A stretch of 64,000 nt of DNA from Onthophagus taurus. Lineage: Eukaryota; Arthropoda; Insecta; Coleoptera; Scarabaeidae. Below the pieces are notes generated by a model. That model worked only from the letters and a program-made list of their open reading frames with translations. It was not told the DNA's origin and did no database searches. This document shows positions 25,141-35,117 of this stretch, piece by piece (the stretch's first letter is position 1; every line of letters starts with the position of its first letter). A program made the position numbers and the translations under genes. The DNA is taken from positions 11,532,001-11,596,000 of the forward strand of contig NC_091976.1 in assembly GCF_036711975.1 (NCBI RefSeq), in the 5' to 3' direction.

Positions 25141-26178
25141 CGATAATTTTTAATTCAAGTTAATTTTTAGTTATCCCACAATAAATTCAATTAAAAAACT
25201 GTTTTGTCTGTTAATTCAATTCCCTTCACTCTCAATTAATTTACAAATTTATTTGAAATAGATTTTACACTATCATAAAATTTTAATGTGAGTGATATAC
25301 ATGAATGAAATAAAAGTTTTTTAAATTCACATTGTTAATACCACTACGGTAACTATAAGAATTCCATCCACTAACGGTATAATTTGATCGGAAACCAATC
25401 TGTTTTATCCATTCAACCGCTTTTCAACAATCTTCAAACGGATCAAGAATAAAGTATCGGTGTTTCACGCGGTTGGTCGGATAAAATAGATGAATTAAAA
25501 CAGACCTGTTTCAATCAGAAACCGATCAGTTTTCATCGGGCCAACCGGTTTTTATCAGTTGTAATAACACAGCTTCTTCAAACCGAATGGTAAAACATTC
25601 CATCCGTTGACGGTATAATTTGATCAGAAGTCGATCATGCTTTCATAACATCTTTACCTGATATAGTACTGCTTGTGACAAATACTATAGGGTAGAGGGG
25701 GAAGTCCCTTACTCCGGGGTCCGGGGGGTGTTCGCAAATAACCTATTGTACCAATAATTCCATTAGTCAGCGTTATTGCAGCTGCGCGCCGATTGCCACA
25801 GTGCATTGAACTTTACTTAACCTCAGTTATTTAATAAAAACTGCTTAATTTGCGATTATGTAGCAATAATAATTTATGTAATTTGAATATTAACAGATTA
25901 AACTGTCGATTACTCTGATCGGAGTGTTTCGGCATTAGTCGGCAACGTTCGGACAGTACATCTGAAGTATACTGTCACATACTGAAATCTTCAACTTTAC
26001 TTGACCTTGATCGACCAATACTAATTTATGTAATTTGAGTATTAGAGTATGCTCATCACGTACTGGAACGCAAATAGCATTCGTTCGCGGTTGTGATAAC
26101 ATCGTAGTAGCTTCACCTATTTTATCAAAAACTTTTATACCAAGTGCTTTAATATTTCCGAAAGTTACAAACTCTAAA
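25141..26178. other. Non-coding spacer upstream of PolB copy 1
   Basis: No convincing gene. A pair of direct repeats (TTCCATCC(A/G)(C/T)T(A/G)ACGGTATAATTTGATC, near 25360 and 25597) lies within a region rich in AACCGATC-like words. A GC-rich patch (about 25690-25732) interrupts AT-rich sequence. From 25801 there is a copy of a sequence around TGAACTTTACTTAACCTC that recurs near 33809 and 34342. Some of the last ~140 bp could be the PolB promoter. Confidence 0.6.
25801..25872 (+). repeat. Dispersed ~70-bp repeat, copy a (others at 33805 and 34338)
   Basis: TGCATTGAACTTTACTTAACC, then TTTAATAAAAACTGCTTAATT and a TTGCAATAA-like end, occurs three times in the same orientation around PolB copy 1: here, at about 33805-33878 and at about 34338-34382. 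It is not found in the satellites. Its meaning is unknown; it may be a repeated regulatory block or an old short insertion. Confidence 0.65.
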
Positions 26179-27354
26179 ATGTTTATTTGCGAGCATTGTC
26201 AAGCGTCTTTCACGTTAAAACAAAATCTCAACCGACATATACGAACAAAACATAACCAAACACAATTCGATTGTTCGATATGTGGGAAATATTTTTCGAG
26301 GCAAGATAAATTGACCGCACATCAACGATCCCTTCATGGATTGCCAATTATATCTAAACGACAAGCGCCACCGCCATCCACTATTGAGACGCAAGTTCCC
26401 ACATCATCATCATCATCAGCATCAACATCATCTACTACTAAACGCCGTCGAGATTCAACATCATCACCACTTTGAGTTGCCAAGAAGAACAAAGGTACAG
26501 TGTGCGAGGTTTGTGGTGAGTTTTTATCATCATTCACCTCACTTGAAATCCATCTTCGAACGCGGCATGTTGAATTAATCGACAAGAATGTTGAAAAAAT
26601 GATGTCCTGCTATAAAAATAGGGTAGTTTGCTATAAAATTAGTGGTACTCAATCTGACGATGATATACCGTCATATCTATTGAAATGTTGTGAAACAGTT
26701 AATAGACTGATTGGACAACATCTCAATGAGAATGGTTCGATAAAGGCTCAAATTGAGTTATTAGCTAATTTTATTAAGTCCGGGTTTGATGATGATGGTA
26801 ACGAGGAAGTCATAACGTCAGAGAAAAATTTTAACACCAAATTTAAAATTATCACCCCATCTACTATGTTAAATGAAGTTTATGGTGAGATGACTCGCGA
26901 TATTTTAACTCAAAGTGAGGAGTTTCAGGAGCGTGGGTCTGGGTGGGCTTTCCACTCAATATCTTACCTCCTGTTAAACCTCAACAAATTTGAACCTATT
27001 CCCGGGTCATCATATATTCAATTACCCCATGAAATCGTTAATAAAAAGGCATGCATCAATATTAAAAACTATGAAGATGATGCATGTCTAGCGTGGTGTT
27101 TGACAGCGGCTCTTCATCCCGCGAAACATAGTCAAGACCGGACTTCGAGCTACCCTTATTATAGCCAAGTGGTTAATTTACAAGGGATTACATTTCCCAT
27201 TAGTGTAAGAGATATCGTTAAAGTGGAAAAATTAAATAATTTAAGTATTAATGTTTATGAATTAGTTAGGGGATCAAAAGCTTATTCAGTGGAAGGACCA
27301 ATTTATTTTACCAAACAAAGACGTGATATTCATATAAATTTACTTTACTTATAT

Positions 27355-27722
27355 TGTTACGGGGGATAGATTGCGCCGAAGAAGAACAACAGTTGTTGAA
27401 TAAAACGAAATAATTTATTTACAAAATATGTACAACAAAAAAAAAACCCTCAAAGGTTTTTTTTAAGACGAAAGGGGTCGTCTTCGAATTGGCGGTTGAA
27501 GTGCTGGCTTGTTGTCGCTGTTATCGTTGTCGCTGTTGTTGTCGCTTCGGAGTTCGGTTGGAATTGACCGCTGATGGAAACCCGGCCGCCTTAAATAGGC
27601 GCCCTTGGGTAAAACCCTATCAACCGGGCGTTGTGGTTGGTTGGCGACCGTCCGATCCGTAGGTAAGGTTGACGACCAATGGCCAAGCAGATCGAACGGC
27701 GCTCAATTCGTACTTGGTGACA
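27355..27722 (-). repeat. 3' LTR of the Gypsy element
   Basis: TG...CA ended repeat nearly identical to 30413-30794. It is shorter by one internal block of a CGCTGTTATCGTTGTCGCTG-type minisatellite. On the element strand it is preceded by a polypurine tract (minus strand CCTTGAGGGAGGGGG at 27723-27737). Confidence 0.92.
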
Positions 27723-27731
27723 CCCCCTCCC

Positions 27732-28472
27732 TCAAGGCGCTGGTTCGGGCTGCACAGGTGGGTGTCGATGTGGTGGAGGAGCCAGACGTAGGTCGTTGAT
27801 GTGGACTTTGCTGGGCTCTGCAGTCTGGTGTCTGCGGATCGAGTACGTTGTAGGTCCGGCCTCCTCTATAACCATGTGGGGTCCTATCCAACGAGGACCA
27901 AACGGCGTCGCTACATGAGCCCGCTCCATTACGAGCTGCCTTGGCAGGAACCGCCTGGGTGGTGGTACAGCCCCAGCGTATCGCTGGCGGTATCGGTGCT
28001 CGTTCCTGTGCGCTCGTCTTCTTCTCTCGGCCCGTCCTGCCGCTGGCTGTTGACCATCTTGGGGGCCCTCAAGAAACCATTCCCCAGGTCGCGGTAACTC
28101 GTATCCCAACAGCAGGGCGGCGGGGGTTTCTCTTGTCGCCGCGTTGCGCCGTGACCGAGCGTTGAATAGAGCCCGATTGATGTGTCGATCCCAGGTCGTT
28201 GGATTTATGCCCTGGAGTTGGATCCGTATACATTTCTTTATTTCTTGAATCCTCCTCTCCGCAGGATTGGCCTGAGGGTGGTGTATCGGCGTCGTCCAGT
28301 GGTGGCACCCCCAACGTCTCAGCGCGGAGTCCCAGTTGGCGCTGGTAAACTGAGGCCCGTTGTCGGATAAAATGGCCTTTGGATAACCATACCGGGGAAA
28401 CACCTCACTCTCCAGGATATATTTATGATTTTCGGAGCGCTGCTGGTAGCGGCCGGAAACGCCTCCACCCAT
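27732..28472 (-). pseudogene. Gypsy integrase, C-terminal part
   Basis: Contains the second core aspartate (AILSDNGPQFTSANW) and the glutamate region (HPQANPAERRIQEIKK), where the spacing suits a retroviral-type DD(35)E core. A C-terminal domain follows (FGPRWIGPHMVIEEAGPTTYSIRR and HINDLRL), close to the polypurine tract. It is out of frame with the N-terminal part; the frame change lies near 28430, within the core between the two aspartates. Inactive as it stands. Confidence 0.88.
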
Positions 28473-29773
28473 CGACTGAACAGGTCGGTGACAACGAACA
28501 CAAACCTGTTGTTATCTCGTGTTTTCACGTATGGGCCCATGAGGTCTACTGCCAAAACTTCCCATGGTTGTGTGGGCGCTCGTGGTCGTAATGGAGCCCG
28601 TTCCTGTAGGGGTCCCCGCTTGAGCGATGAGCAGGCCCAGCAATCCCGGACGTGTCTGGCCACGTCTTCCTCTACGCCGAGCCACCAGTATTTCCTCAGG
28701 ATGACCCTCGTGGTTTCCTCAGCTCCGGGATGGCCTGCGGTGGACGCGTCATGGTAGGCGTGCAACACCTGGTCGTGCATGTCCTGTGGCACGATCAATC
28801 GGTTACCATCGGGATGTCGTCTCCACAAAAGCCCATCATGCACTAAATACTGGGCGGCGACTCTAGCTTCCGCCGGGTTTGCGGGACCCGCCTCGTTGAT
28901 TCCGTCCAGGGTACGAATCAGGTTTTGGCTGTGGGGATTTCGTCGTTGACTGTCTTTTAAGTCGTCTGCTAGCCCAGGGAATTCGACACATGCGATGTGG
29001 GGTCGGACGTTTTTTGGTTCTTGTTCGGCGGATGGTGGAAGAAACATCCGGTCGACGTCAGCTGTGTGACCCGCAGGGGTCGTTGGCTCATGCCCGGGTT
29101 GGCGCGAGAGAAAGTCCGGGAGTTCGTTCTGTTCCCCCGGGACGTGTTGTACGTCAAATTTATATTCCTGAAGAAGGAGCGCCCACCGGGTTAACTTGGC
29201 GTTCCGGTCCTTCATGGTGTCAAGCCATAACAATGCTCTACTGTCGGTGCGCAGGGTGAATCTTCTGTCCTCCAGGTACGGTCGGAAAAATCGCATCGCC
29301 TAGACGACTGCCAAGCATTCCTGTTCGTTAGCATAGTAGCGCTGCTCAGTGGGAGACAACTTGGCGCTGGCAAATGCGATGATCTTCCTTCCCGGTTCTT
29401 GGTAGAGGACCGCGGCAATTCCCTTCCCGCTGGCATCGGTCTGTAGCACGAAAGGTTGAGTGAAGTCCGGGCGTCTAAGTTGCAGTGGGCGGCTCAGTAG
29501 CTGTTTAATCTCGAGAAAGGCGTTCTCGGCTTCAGCTGTCCACTTAAACTGTTTCTGGCCCCGCAAGAGATCTGTCAGCGGGGTTAACACTTCGGCGCAG
29601 CGTGGAATAAACCCGCGTAGCCAGTTACACAGTCCCAAGAAGGATCGCAGCTGCTTCTTGTTGGACGGTCTCGATGCGTCGCAGAGGGAGTTGACGTGGT
29701 TCGGTAAGGGCTCCACTCCTCCTGGTGTAATCCGGTGACACAGGTAGCTGTAGCTGAGGTAGCAGCAGGGCAA
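28319..29773 (-). pseudogene. Gypsy RT tail, RNase H and integrase N-terminal part
   Basis: The upstream part (from 29773) is the end of the RT thumb/connection (YLCHRITPGGVEPLPNHVNS), then RNase H (FVLQTDASGKGIAAVLYQ). A TAG at about 29297-29299 interrupts RNase H before FTLRTDSRALLWL, and the frame then runs into the integrase zinc-binding domain (HAYHDASTAGHPG...CWACSSLKRG) and the first core aspartate (VLAVDLMGPYV). The frame is lost near 28430. One nonsense codon plus one frameshift show decay. Confidence 0.88.
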
Positions 29774-30386
29774 CCATCATTCCAATGTCGTCGTCCGGTT
29801 TTCGGTGCAGACGACGGGCTTGCAGGTGTTTGCGTTTCAAAAACGCCTGCACCGATTCATTAGTCTGCTGATGGCGGCTGAAATATTGGCCGTTGACTTG
29901 TGCCAATATTTGCGGACTGTTGAACCTTTCCAACAGCGCTTGGTGAAATTCCGCGAAGGACATCTCCAAATCATCGAATGCACTCCACCACACAGCGGCA
30001 TCTTCTCGAAGAAAACTGGTCGCTTTCTTTGTTTGTTCCGCTGATGGAATGCCGGTGTCAGTGAAATATGTCTTTATTACCTTGATGAATTCTGCAGGAT
30101 CCTCCAAGGAATCGCCGGTGAAGCACGGGGGCTCGGCTTTTGGGATGCAGACATGTTCGGCCAATAACTTTGACAGGGCGCAAACCTGTGTCTGAACGGT
30201 CGCACTGTCTTGTTTCGGTTCTTCGGCGGTCTTCCCCATCTTCTGCGTTTGGGATTCTTTTCCTTTCTTCTCTTCTTTAATCGGTTGGGTGGGCCCCTCT
30301 TCTTCTGAAGAGCTTGCCAAATCTTCCTTCGTCGGATATGGCCGTGTCGACAATGAACGGCTTCTCGTTGTTGGTCCTTTTGGCAT
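29770..30386 (-). pseudogene. Gypsy gag fragment fused to the RT tail by deletion
   Basis: The likely start is ATG 30386 (MPKGPTTRSRSLSTRPYPTK), just after the primer site; an upstream in-frame ATG lies within the LTR. The product has a charged N-terminus and a capsid-like helical region (FIKVIKTYFTDTGIPSAEQT...FHQALLERFNSPQILAQ). No zinc knuckle is present: at about 29770 the frame runs straight into shifted RT sequence, which marks an internal deletion of the gag end, protease and most of RT. Confidence 0.82.
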
Positions 30387-30398
30387 TATCGGGCCATA

Positions 30399-30410
30399 CG
30401 TTGGGCGCCA
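30399..30410 (-). promoter_or_regulatory. Gypsy primer-binding site
   Basis: Minus strand TGGCGCCCAACG lies two bases inside the 5' LTR, starting with the TGG expected of a tRNA primer site. It sits between the LTR and the gag start. Confidence 0.72.
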
Positions 30411-30412
30411 AT

Positions 30413-30794
30413 TGTTACGGGGGTAGATTGCGCCGAAGAAGAACAACAGTTGTTGAATAAAACGAAATAATTTATTTACAAAATATGTACAACAAAAAAA
30501 AAAACCCTCAAAGGTTTTTTTAAGACGAAAGGGGTCGTCTTCGAATTGGCGGTTGAAGTGCTGGCTTGTAGTCGCTGTTATCGTTGTCGCTGCTGTTGTC
30601 GCTGTTATCGTTGTCGCTTCGGAGTTCGGTTGGAATTGACCGCTGATGGAAACCCGGCCGCCTTAAATAGGCGCCCTTGGGTAAAACCCTATCAACCGGG
30701 CGTTGTGGTTGGTTGGCGACCGTCCGATCCGTAGGTAAGGTTGACGACCAATGGCCAAGCAGATCGAACGGCGCTCAATTCGTACTTGGTGACA
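30413..30794 (-). repeat. 5' LTR of the Gypsy element
   Basis: Partner of 27355-27722; it carries one extra unit of the GTTGTCGCTG-type minisatellite. It ends with ACTTGGTGACA next to ATAT, the apparent target duplication. Confidence 0.92.
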
Positions 30795-33570
30795 ATATGA
30801 AACCGGGAAAGGACATTTCGTTTTAATTAAAAATCTTTCGAGGCTAATATCAAGTCAGGTTACACACCACGGACATTCTATACACCTTTGTGATGGATGT
30901 TTAACACGGTTTTCATCAGCTGAACATTTATCTACACATCAGATTAACGACTGTAATCATACAAAGACAGTTGTACCCTCCACAAATTTAAAATCAAAAC
31001 CGAATTATTTTGGTTTATATACCCCCCAGAACATTTTAGAGTTTAATAGCTATAAATTCACTCAGATGGTCCCCTTTGTCATATACGCCGACTTTGAATC
31101 GATTTTAAAACCGATCGATCATTGTGAGCCACATTCTTCCAAGTCTTTCACGGAAAAAATTGAGATGCATCAACCGTATAGTTTCGCGTACTATATCGTT
31201 TCCACCATTGATTCCAATTTCAATAAATTTGAAACGTATACGGGTCCTGATGTACCTCAAGTTTTTATCTCTAAATTAATTGATGATGTCAAATTTATTT
31301 ATAATAAATACTTGAAAACCGTAAAACCAATGCTACCTTTAACGAGCGATGAGCAGCGGAATTTCGATTCGGCTGAAAATTGTTTTATTTGCCAAAATCC
31401 TTTCACTTCAGATCAGGTTAAGGTTCGCGATCATTGTCACATAAGCGGTAGGTACCGTGGGCCCGCTCATACAAATTGTAATTTAAATTTTCAACTTCAA
31501 AATTTTATTCCAATATTTTTTCATAATTTTAGTGGTTACGATTGTCATTTATTTATTAAAGAAATGGCTGATGCGGATGAAGATGGGCTTGATGTATTAC
31601 CTAATAATAAAGAAAAATACATCAGTTTCAGTAAACGGATATTAGTCGATAAAACGCAAATGAAATGAGATCGCGTTGAAAATGTTGTTTTTAAACTAAG
31701 ATTTGTAGATTCATTTAGGTTTATGGCCTCATCATTAGATTCTTTAGCTGGTAACCTTGAAGAATTTGATTTAATAAATATACGTAAATTCTTTCCACAC
31801 AATGATCAGTTTAGATTATTGAGCAAGAAAGGAATATTCCCTTACGGTTATATGGATTCACTCGATAAATTAAACGTAACGTCATTGCCACCTAAAAGCG
31901 CTTTTTTCAACAAACTATCATTTGAAGATATAACCGATGAGCAGTATTCCCATGCTCAAACTGTGTGGGAAAAATTTAATTGTCAAAATTTAAAAGATTA
32001 TTCGGATTTGTATCTAAAAACTGATGTCCTTTTACTTGCTGATGTATTTGAGAAATTCAGACAAGTTTGCTTCAAAACCTATGATTTAGATTCCGCTCAT
32101 TATTATACTGCCCCAGGACTTTCTTGGGATGCCTTGTTGAAATTCACCAAAATTAAATTAGAATTATTGGCGGATATAGACCAAGTCCATTTTATTAAGA
32201 AAGGTATCCGTGGAGGCATTTCCCAATGCTCGCTACGGTCCGCTAAAGCCAATAATAAATATACGGATGATTATAACCCCAATTTACCGTCAAACTTTTT
32301 AATGTATTGGGACGCTAATAATTTGTATGGGTGGGCGATGTCTCAATTTATGCCCGTGTCCAATTTTAAATGGTTGACTGAAAATGAAACGCAAAATTTA
32401 GATTTTAATAGTATACCTGATAATTCTGATTTCGGATATATTTTAGATGTAGATATTGAATACCCCAAGGATTTACATGATTTACACAACGATCTCCCGT
32501 TTTTAGCTGAGAATTTAATTGCCCCCAATAATCGATGTGAAAGTGAAACGAGATTAATTCCAAATTTATTTGATAAGAAAAATTATGTGATCCATTATAG
32601 AAATTTAAAACAGGCCGTTGCTCACGGTCTTAAAGTTCGCAAAATTAATAGAGTTTTATCGTTCAGACAGTCTGCGTGGTTGAAATCTTACATCGATAAA
32701 AATACGGAATTACGTCAAACCGCAAAGAATGCGTTTGAAAAACATTTTTTTAAATTGATGAACAATTCCGTATTCGGCAAGACAATGGAAAACGTCGATA
32801 AGCGAGTCGATGTAAGATTAGTGACCAGTTGGGATGATGTGCATACTGGTAAAACCACAGGTAGACCTCGTTTAGGAGCTCGGAGTTTAATCGCAAAATT
32901 AAATTTTAAAAATATTAAAGTATTCACAGAAACGTTTTCGGCAATTCAAATGGATCGTCTTCATGTCGTTTACGATAAACCTCTATACGTTGGTTTTACT
33001 GTTTTAAAACTTTCAAAATTATTAATGTATAATTTTTAATATGATTTCTTAAAACCTAAATATGGCGAGGACGTTCGGTTGTGCTATATGGACACCGATA
33101 GTTTCACTGTATTAATTAATTCCGATGATATATATAGAGATGTGAAATTAAATTTAAATAAATTTAACACATCTAACTACAGTCCCGATAATCGGTTTGA
33201 CATGCCCTTACAAAATAAAGCAGTGTTAGGTAAAATGAAAGATGAGAATTGTAGAAACATAATGGTCGAATTTGTTGGTTTGAGGTCAAAGGTATATGCT
33301 AATAGGGTGGCTGATGGGCGAATTACCAAAAAATCCAAAGGCGTTAAGAAGGCTGTTGTTAAACATCACATCTCTTTTCAAAATTATTTAGATTGTCTAA
33401 ATTCCAAATCGGTTTTATTTAAAAAACAAACATTATTTAGAAGTTTTAATCACAGTATATTTACTGTATTACAAAATAAATTGGTTCTTTCACCAAATGA
33501 CTCCAAGCGATATATTTGTGATAATGGAATTAATACATTAGCTTGGGGTCATTATAGTATAACGTGTTAA

Positions 33571-34532
33571 ATAATGTTAATATATGTATAATTTTAAGTA
33601 TATAATTATTAAGTTTGATAGTTTTATTGTACAATTTTAATACCTTTTGTAATTAGTATGTTGGAGGTTCATTATATATTTTATATTTAAATTGTTTAAT
33701 TTCATATAGATGAAGTATATTAAATAAATGCGATGTTAAAAAACTTATTTAAAAAATTATATTTATTTTAGTTTAAAATATTTTATTGAAACAAGTGTTG
33801 GTGAGGTGCAATGAACTTTACTTAACCTCGGCGATTTAATAATAAAAACTGCTTAATTCGCATTCTATGTTGCAATAACACCTGTTATTTCTAGAAATTT
33901 GTTTTTCAAGAAATCTGATATGTAATCTGATACCCTATTGTTCATACTTATGTTAACTAATTGTTTTATAAAATTTGTGTTTTACTTATGAAACGTAAAA
34001 ATTTCCGACCGATAACCCTGATGTTCATCTGTATGGATATATATTTTTTAAAATGTAATTGTATAATAAAAGAAATGTATACTTGAAAATTAAATAATAA
34101 TAAATGTATTTTTTAAACACATCATTTTGTTGTTTGCATTTCTTTCACCTTCAATTCAAGTTGTAGTAAATTAGTAGTAGATGAGGATGATGAATTTGAC
34201 ATGAAAATTTTTTTAAAAGTAGAATTAGTTAATAAAAACATAATGAAACAATTTTTTTATTGTATAAACCGATTATATAATTCTTTCATTAGAATTGGAT
34301 CGATTGTCTAGTTCAACTCAACACTTCCTATGACGTGGTGCATTGAACTTTACTTAACCTCAATGATTTAATAAAAACTATTAACTATATAAACTATATA
34401 CTTTGGATATTTAATTTGCAATAATACATACGTTAATATTTCTATAAATTTTTTATAAGATGGTAATTTATAGTTCAGTTTAACTTCATAAACCCAACGC
34501 ATCGAACATAAACAGCAATATCTCGTCGGTTT
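33571..34532. other. AT-rich tail of Polinton copy 1
   Basis: At about 33635-33770 the sequence matches the 3' end of the 171-residue gene of copy 2 (58270-58395): GTTCATTATAT, TTTATATTTA, TTTAATTTCATATAGAT and AGTATATTAAATAAAT are shared, but start and body are missing. Two more copies of the TGAACTTTACTTAACCTC repeat lie near 33805 and 34338. A 26-codon minus-strand frame at about 34201-34124 (MSNSSSSSTTNLLQ) is too short to judge. No complete gene is seen. Confidence 0.65.
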
Positions 34533-34587
34533 CGGTGGTTTATTGTCTTTAAAGTATTGATACTTCACCTTGCAGCTATCAGTTCAA
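34368..34587 (-). other. Possible exon overlapping the Polinton end segment
   Basis: Reading minus from 34587 the frame is open from a TDSCK motif through NKPPKPTRYCCLCSMRWVYEVKL to a stop at 34368. The first ~55 bp correspond to the terminal inverted-repeat segments of copy 2 (42741-42795 and 63946-64000), where the same frame reads TDSCKEKSRNFKANKPP. The conserved peptide and CCLC motif hint that the segment derives from an exon of a Polinton gene, but no start or upstream exon was found. Confidence 0.35.
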
Positions 34588-35117
34588 TTCGCGCAAAATT
34601 CAATTAAATAAGTCTTTATTATATAGTTCGTTAATTTACATCACCACTGAGCCGCAAAAAACTTAAATGTATTTTTCACGTACATCATTTTTGTTAATGA
34701 ATCGGTGAAAATAATACAGAATGTATTTCTGAAGATTAAATTTTATTTAAAAAATTTTTGTTCACAACGACCGGTTTCGATTATTCTATAATCGTCTTCA
34801 GGTTGTTCGCTACGAATTAAAAACATGTATTGAAAATCTAACAGAAACATAATTAATTAATTAACAAGTATTTACCGTCAAAAGGGAATTCAATTCTTGA
34901 AGAAAACTTGGAGGCATGTCAATTCTATTTATTACACAGAAAATTCTTAGAGGTTATGTCGTGTTCACTTGTCAAAAAAACCGTCAAATCAGTCAGTCGG
35001 ACGGAAGAATTAAAAGGAAATTAACATTTTTACATTGGCGCGAATTTTAAATTAGCATTAATTTACTGAAACCAACAGAAATCACATTTTTATAGAAGTT
35101 TTTAATAAATTAAAATC
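34588..35117. other. Spacer between Polinton copy 1 and the second satellite
   Basis: AT-rich, no gene. At about 34758-34805 there is an interrupted inverted repeat (ACGACCGGTTTCGATTATTC ... ATCGTCTTCAGGTTGTTCG) of the type seen in dispersed insect repeats. Around 34648-34690 it resembles 44498-44535 of copy 2 (CTGAGCC(G/A)CAAAA). The rest shows nothing I can assign. Confidence 0.55.

Larger units (their letters stand above)
27355..30794 (-). mobile_element. Ty3/Gypsy LTR retrotransposon nested in PolB copy 1
   Basis: LTRs of 368 bp (27355-27722) and 382 bp (30413-30794) begin TGTTACGGGGG (plus strand) and end TTGGTGACA. ATAT is present on both sides (27351-27354 and 30795-30798), consistent with a 4-bp target duplication. 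Internal genes read on the minus strand: gag, then the tail of RT with RNase H, then integrase. A deletion joins gag directly to the end of RT, removing the nucleocapsid, protease and most of RT. GC content is higher than the Polinton around it. The LTRs are very similar apart from repeat-length changes in a GTTGTCGCTGTT-like tract. Confidence 0.93.
26179..33570 (+). pseudogene. Zinc-finger/PolB gene of Polinton copy 1, broken and interrupted
   Basis: The gene starts at ATG 26179 (MFICEHCQASFTLKQNLNRH) and is collinear with the intact 1313-residue gene at 59776. It has N-terminal C2H2 fingers, the CINIKNYEDDACLAWCLTAA region, an HNH-like CFICQNPF...CNLNF region, and polymerase motifs YWDANNLYGWAMS, NNSVFGKTMEN and CYMDTDSF. 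A Gypsy element at 27355-30794 splits it, preserving frame once the 4-bp duplication is discounted. Three further in-frame stops occur: TGA at 26473, TGA at 31666 and TAA at 33037. Catalytic motifs survive but the gene cannot make a full product. Confidence 0.93.
25018..34600 (+). mobile_element. Polinton/Maverick copy 1, partial and decayed
   Basis: Homology to Polinton copy 2 (42210-64000) defines this remnant: a small-protein exon (25018-25140), a zinc-finger/PolB gene (26179-33570), a fragment of the 171-residue gene (33635-33770) and, at 34533-34587, a 55-bp segment matching the inverted repeat of copy 2. No integrase, ATPase, protease or capsid gene is present, and gene order differs from copy 2, since the 171-residue gene lies downstream rather than upstream of PolB. 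A Gypsy element is nested inside. The left limit is uncertain because the BEL/Pao LTR abuts it. Confidence 0.82.

Noticed and set aside
27605-29738. Several plus-strand frames of 60-110 codons
   Set aside because: They overlap the Gypsy polyprotein in antisense; the GC-rich element gives long shadow frames.
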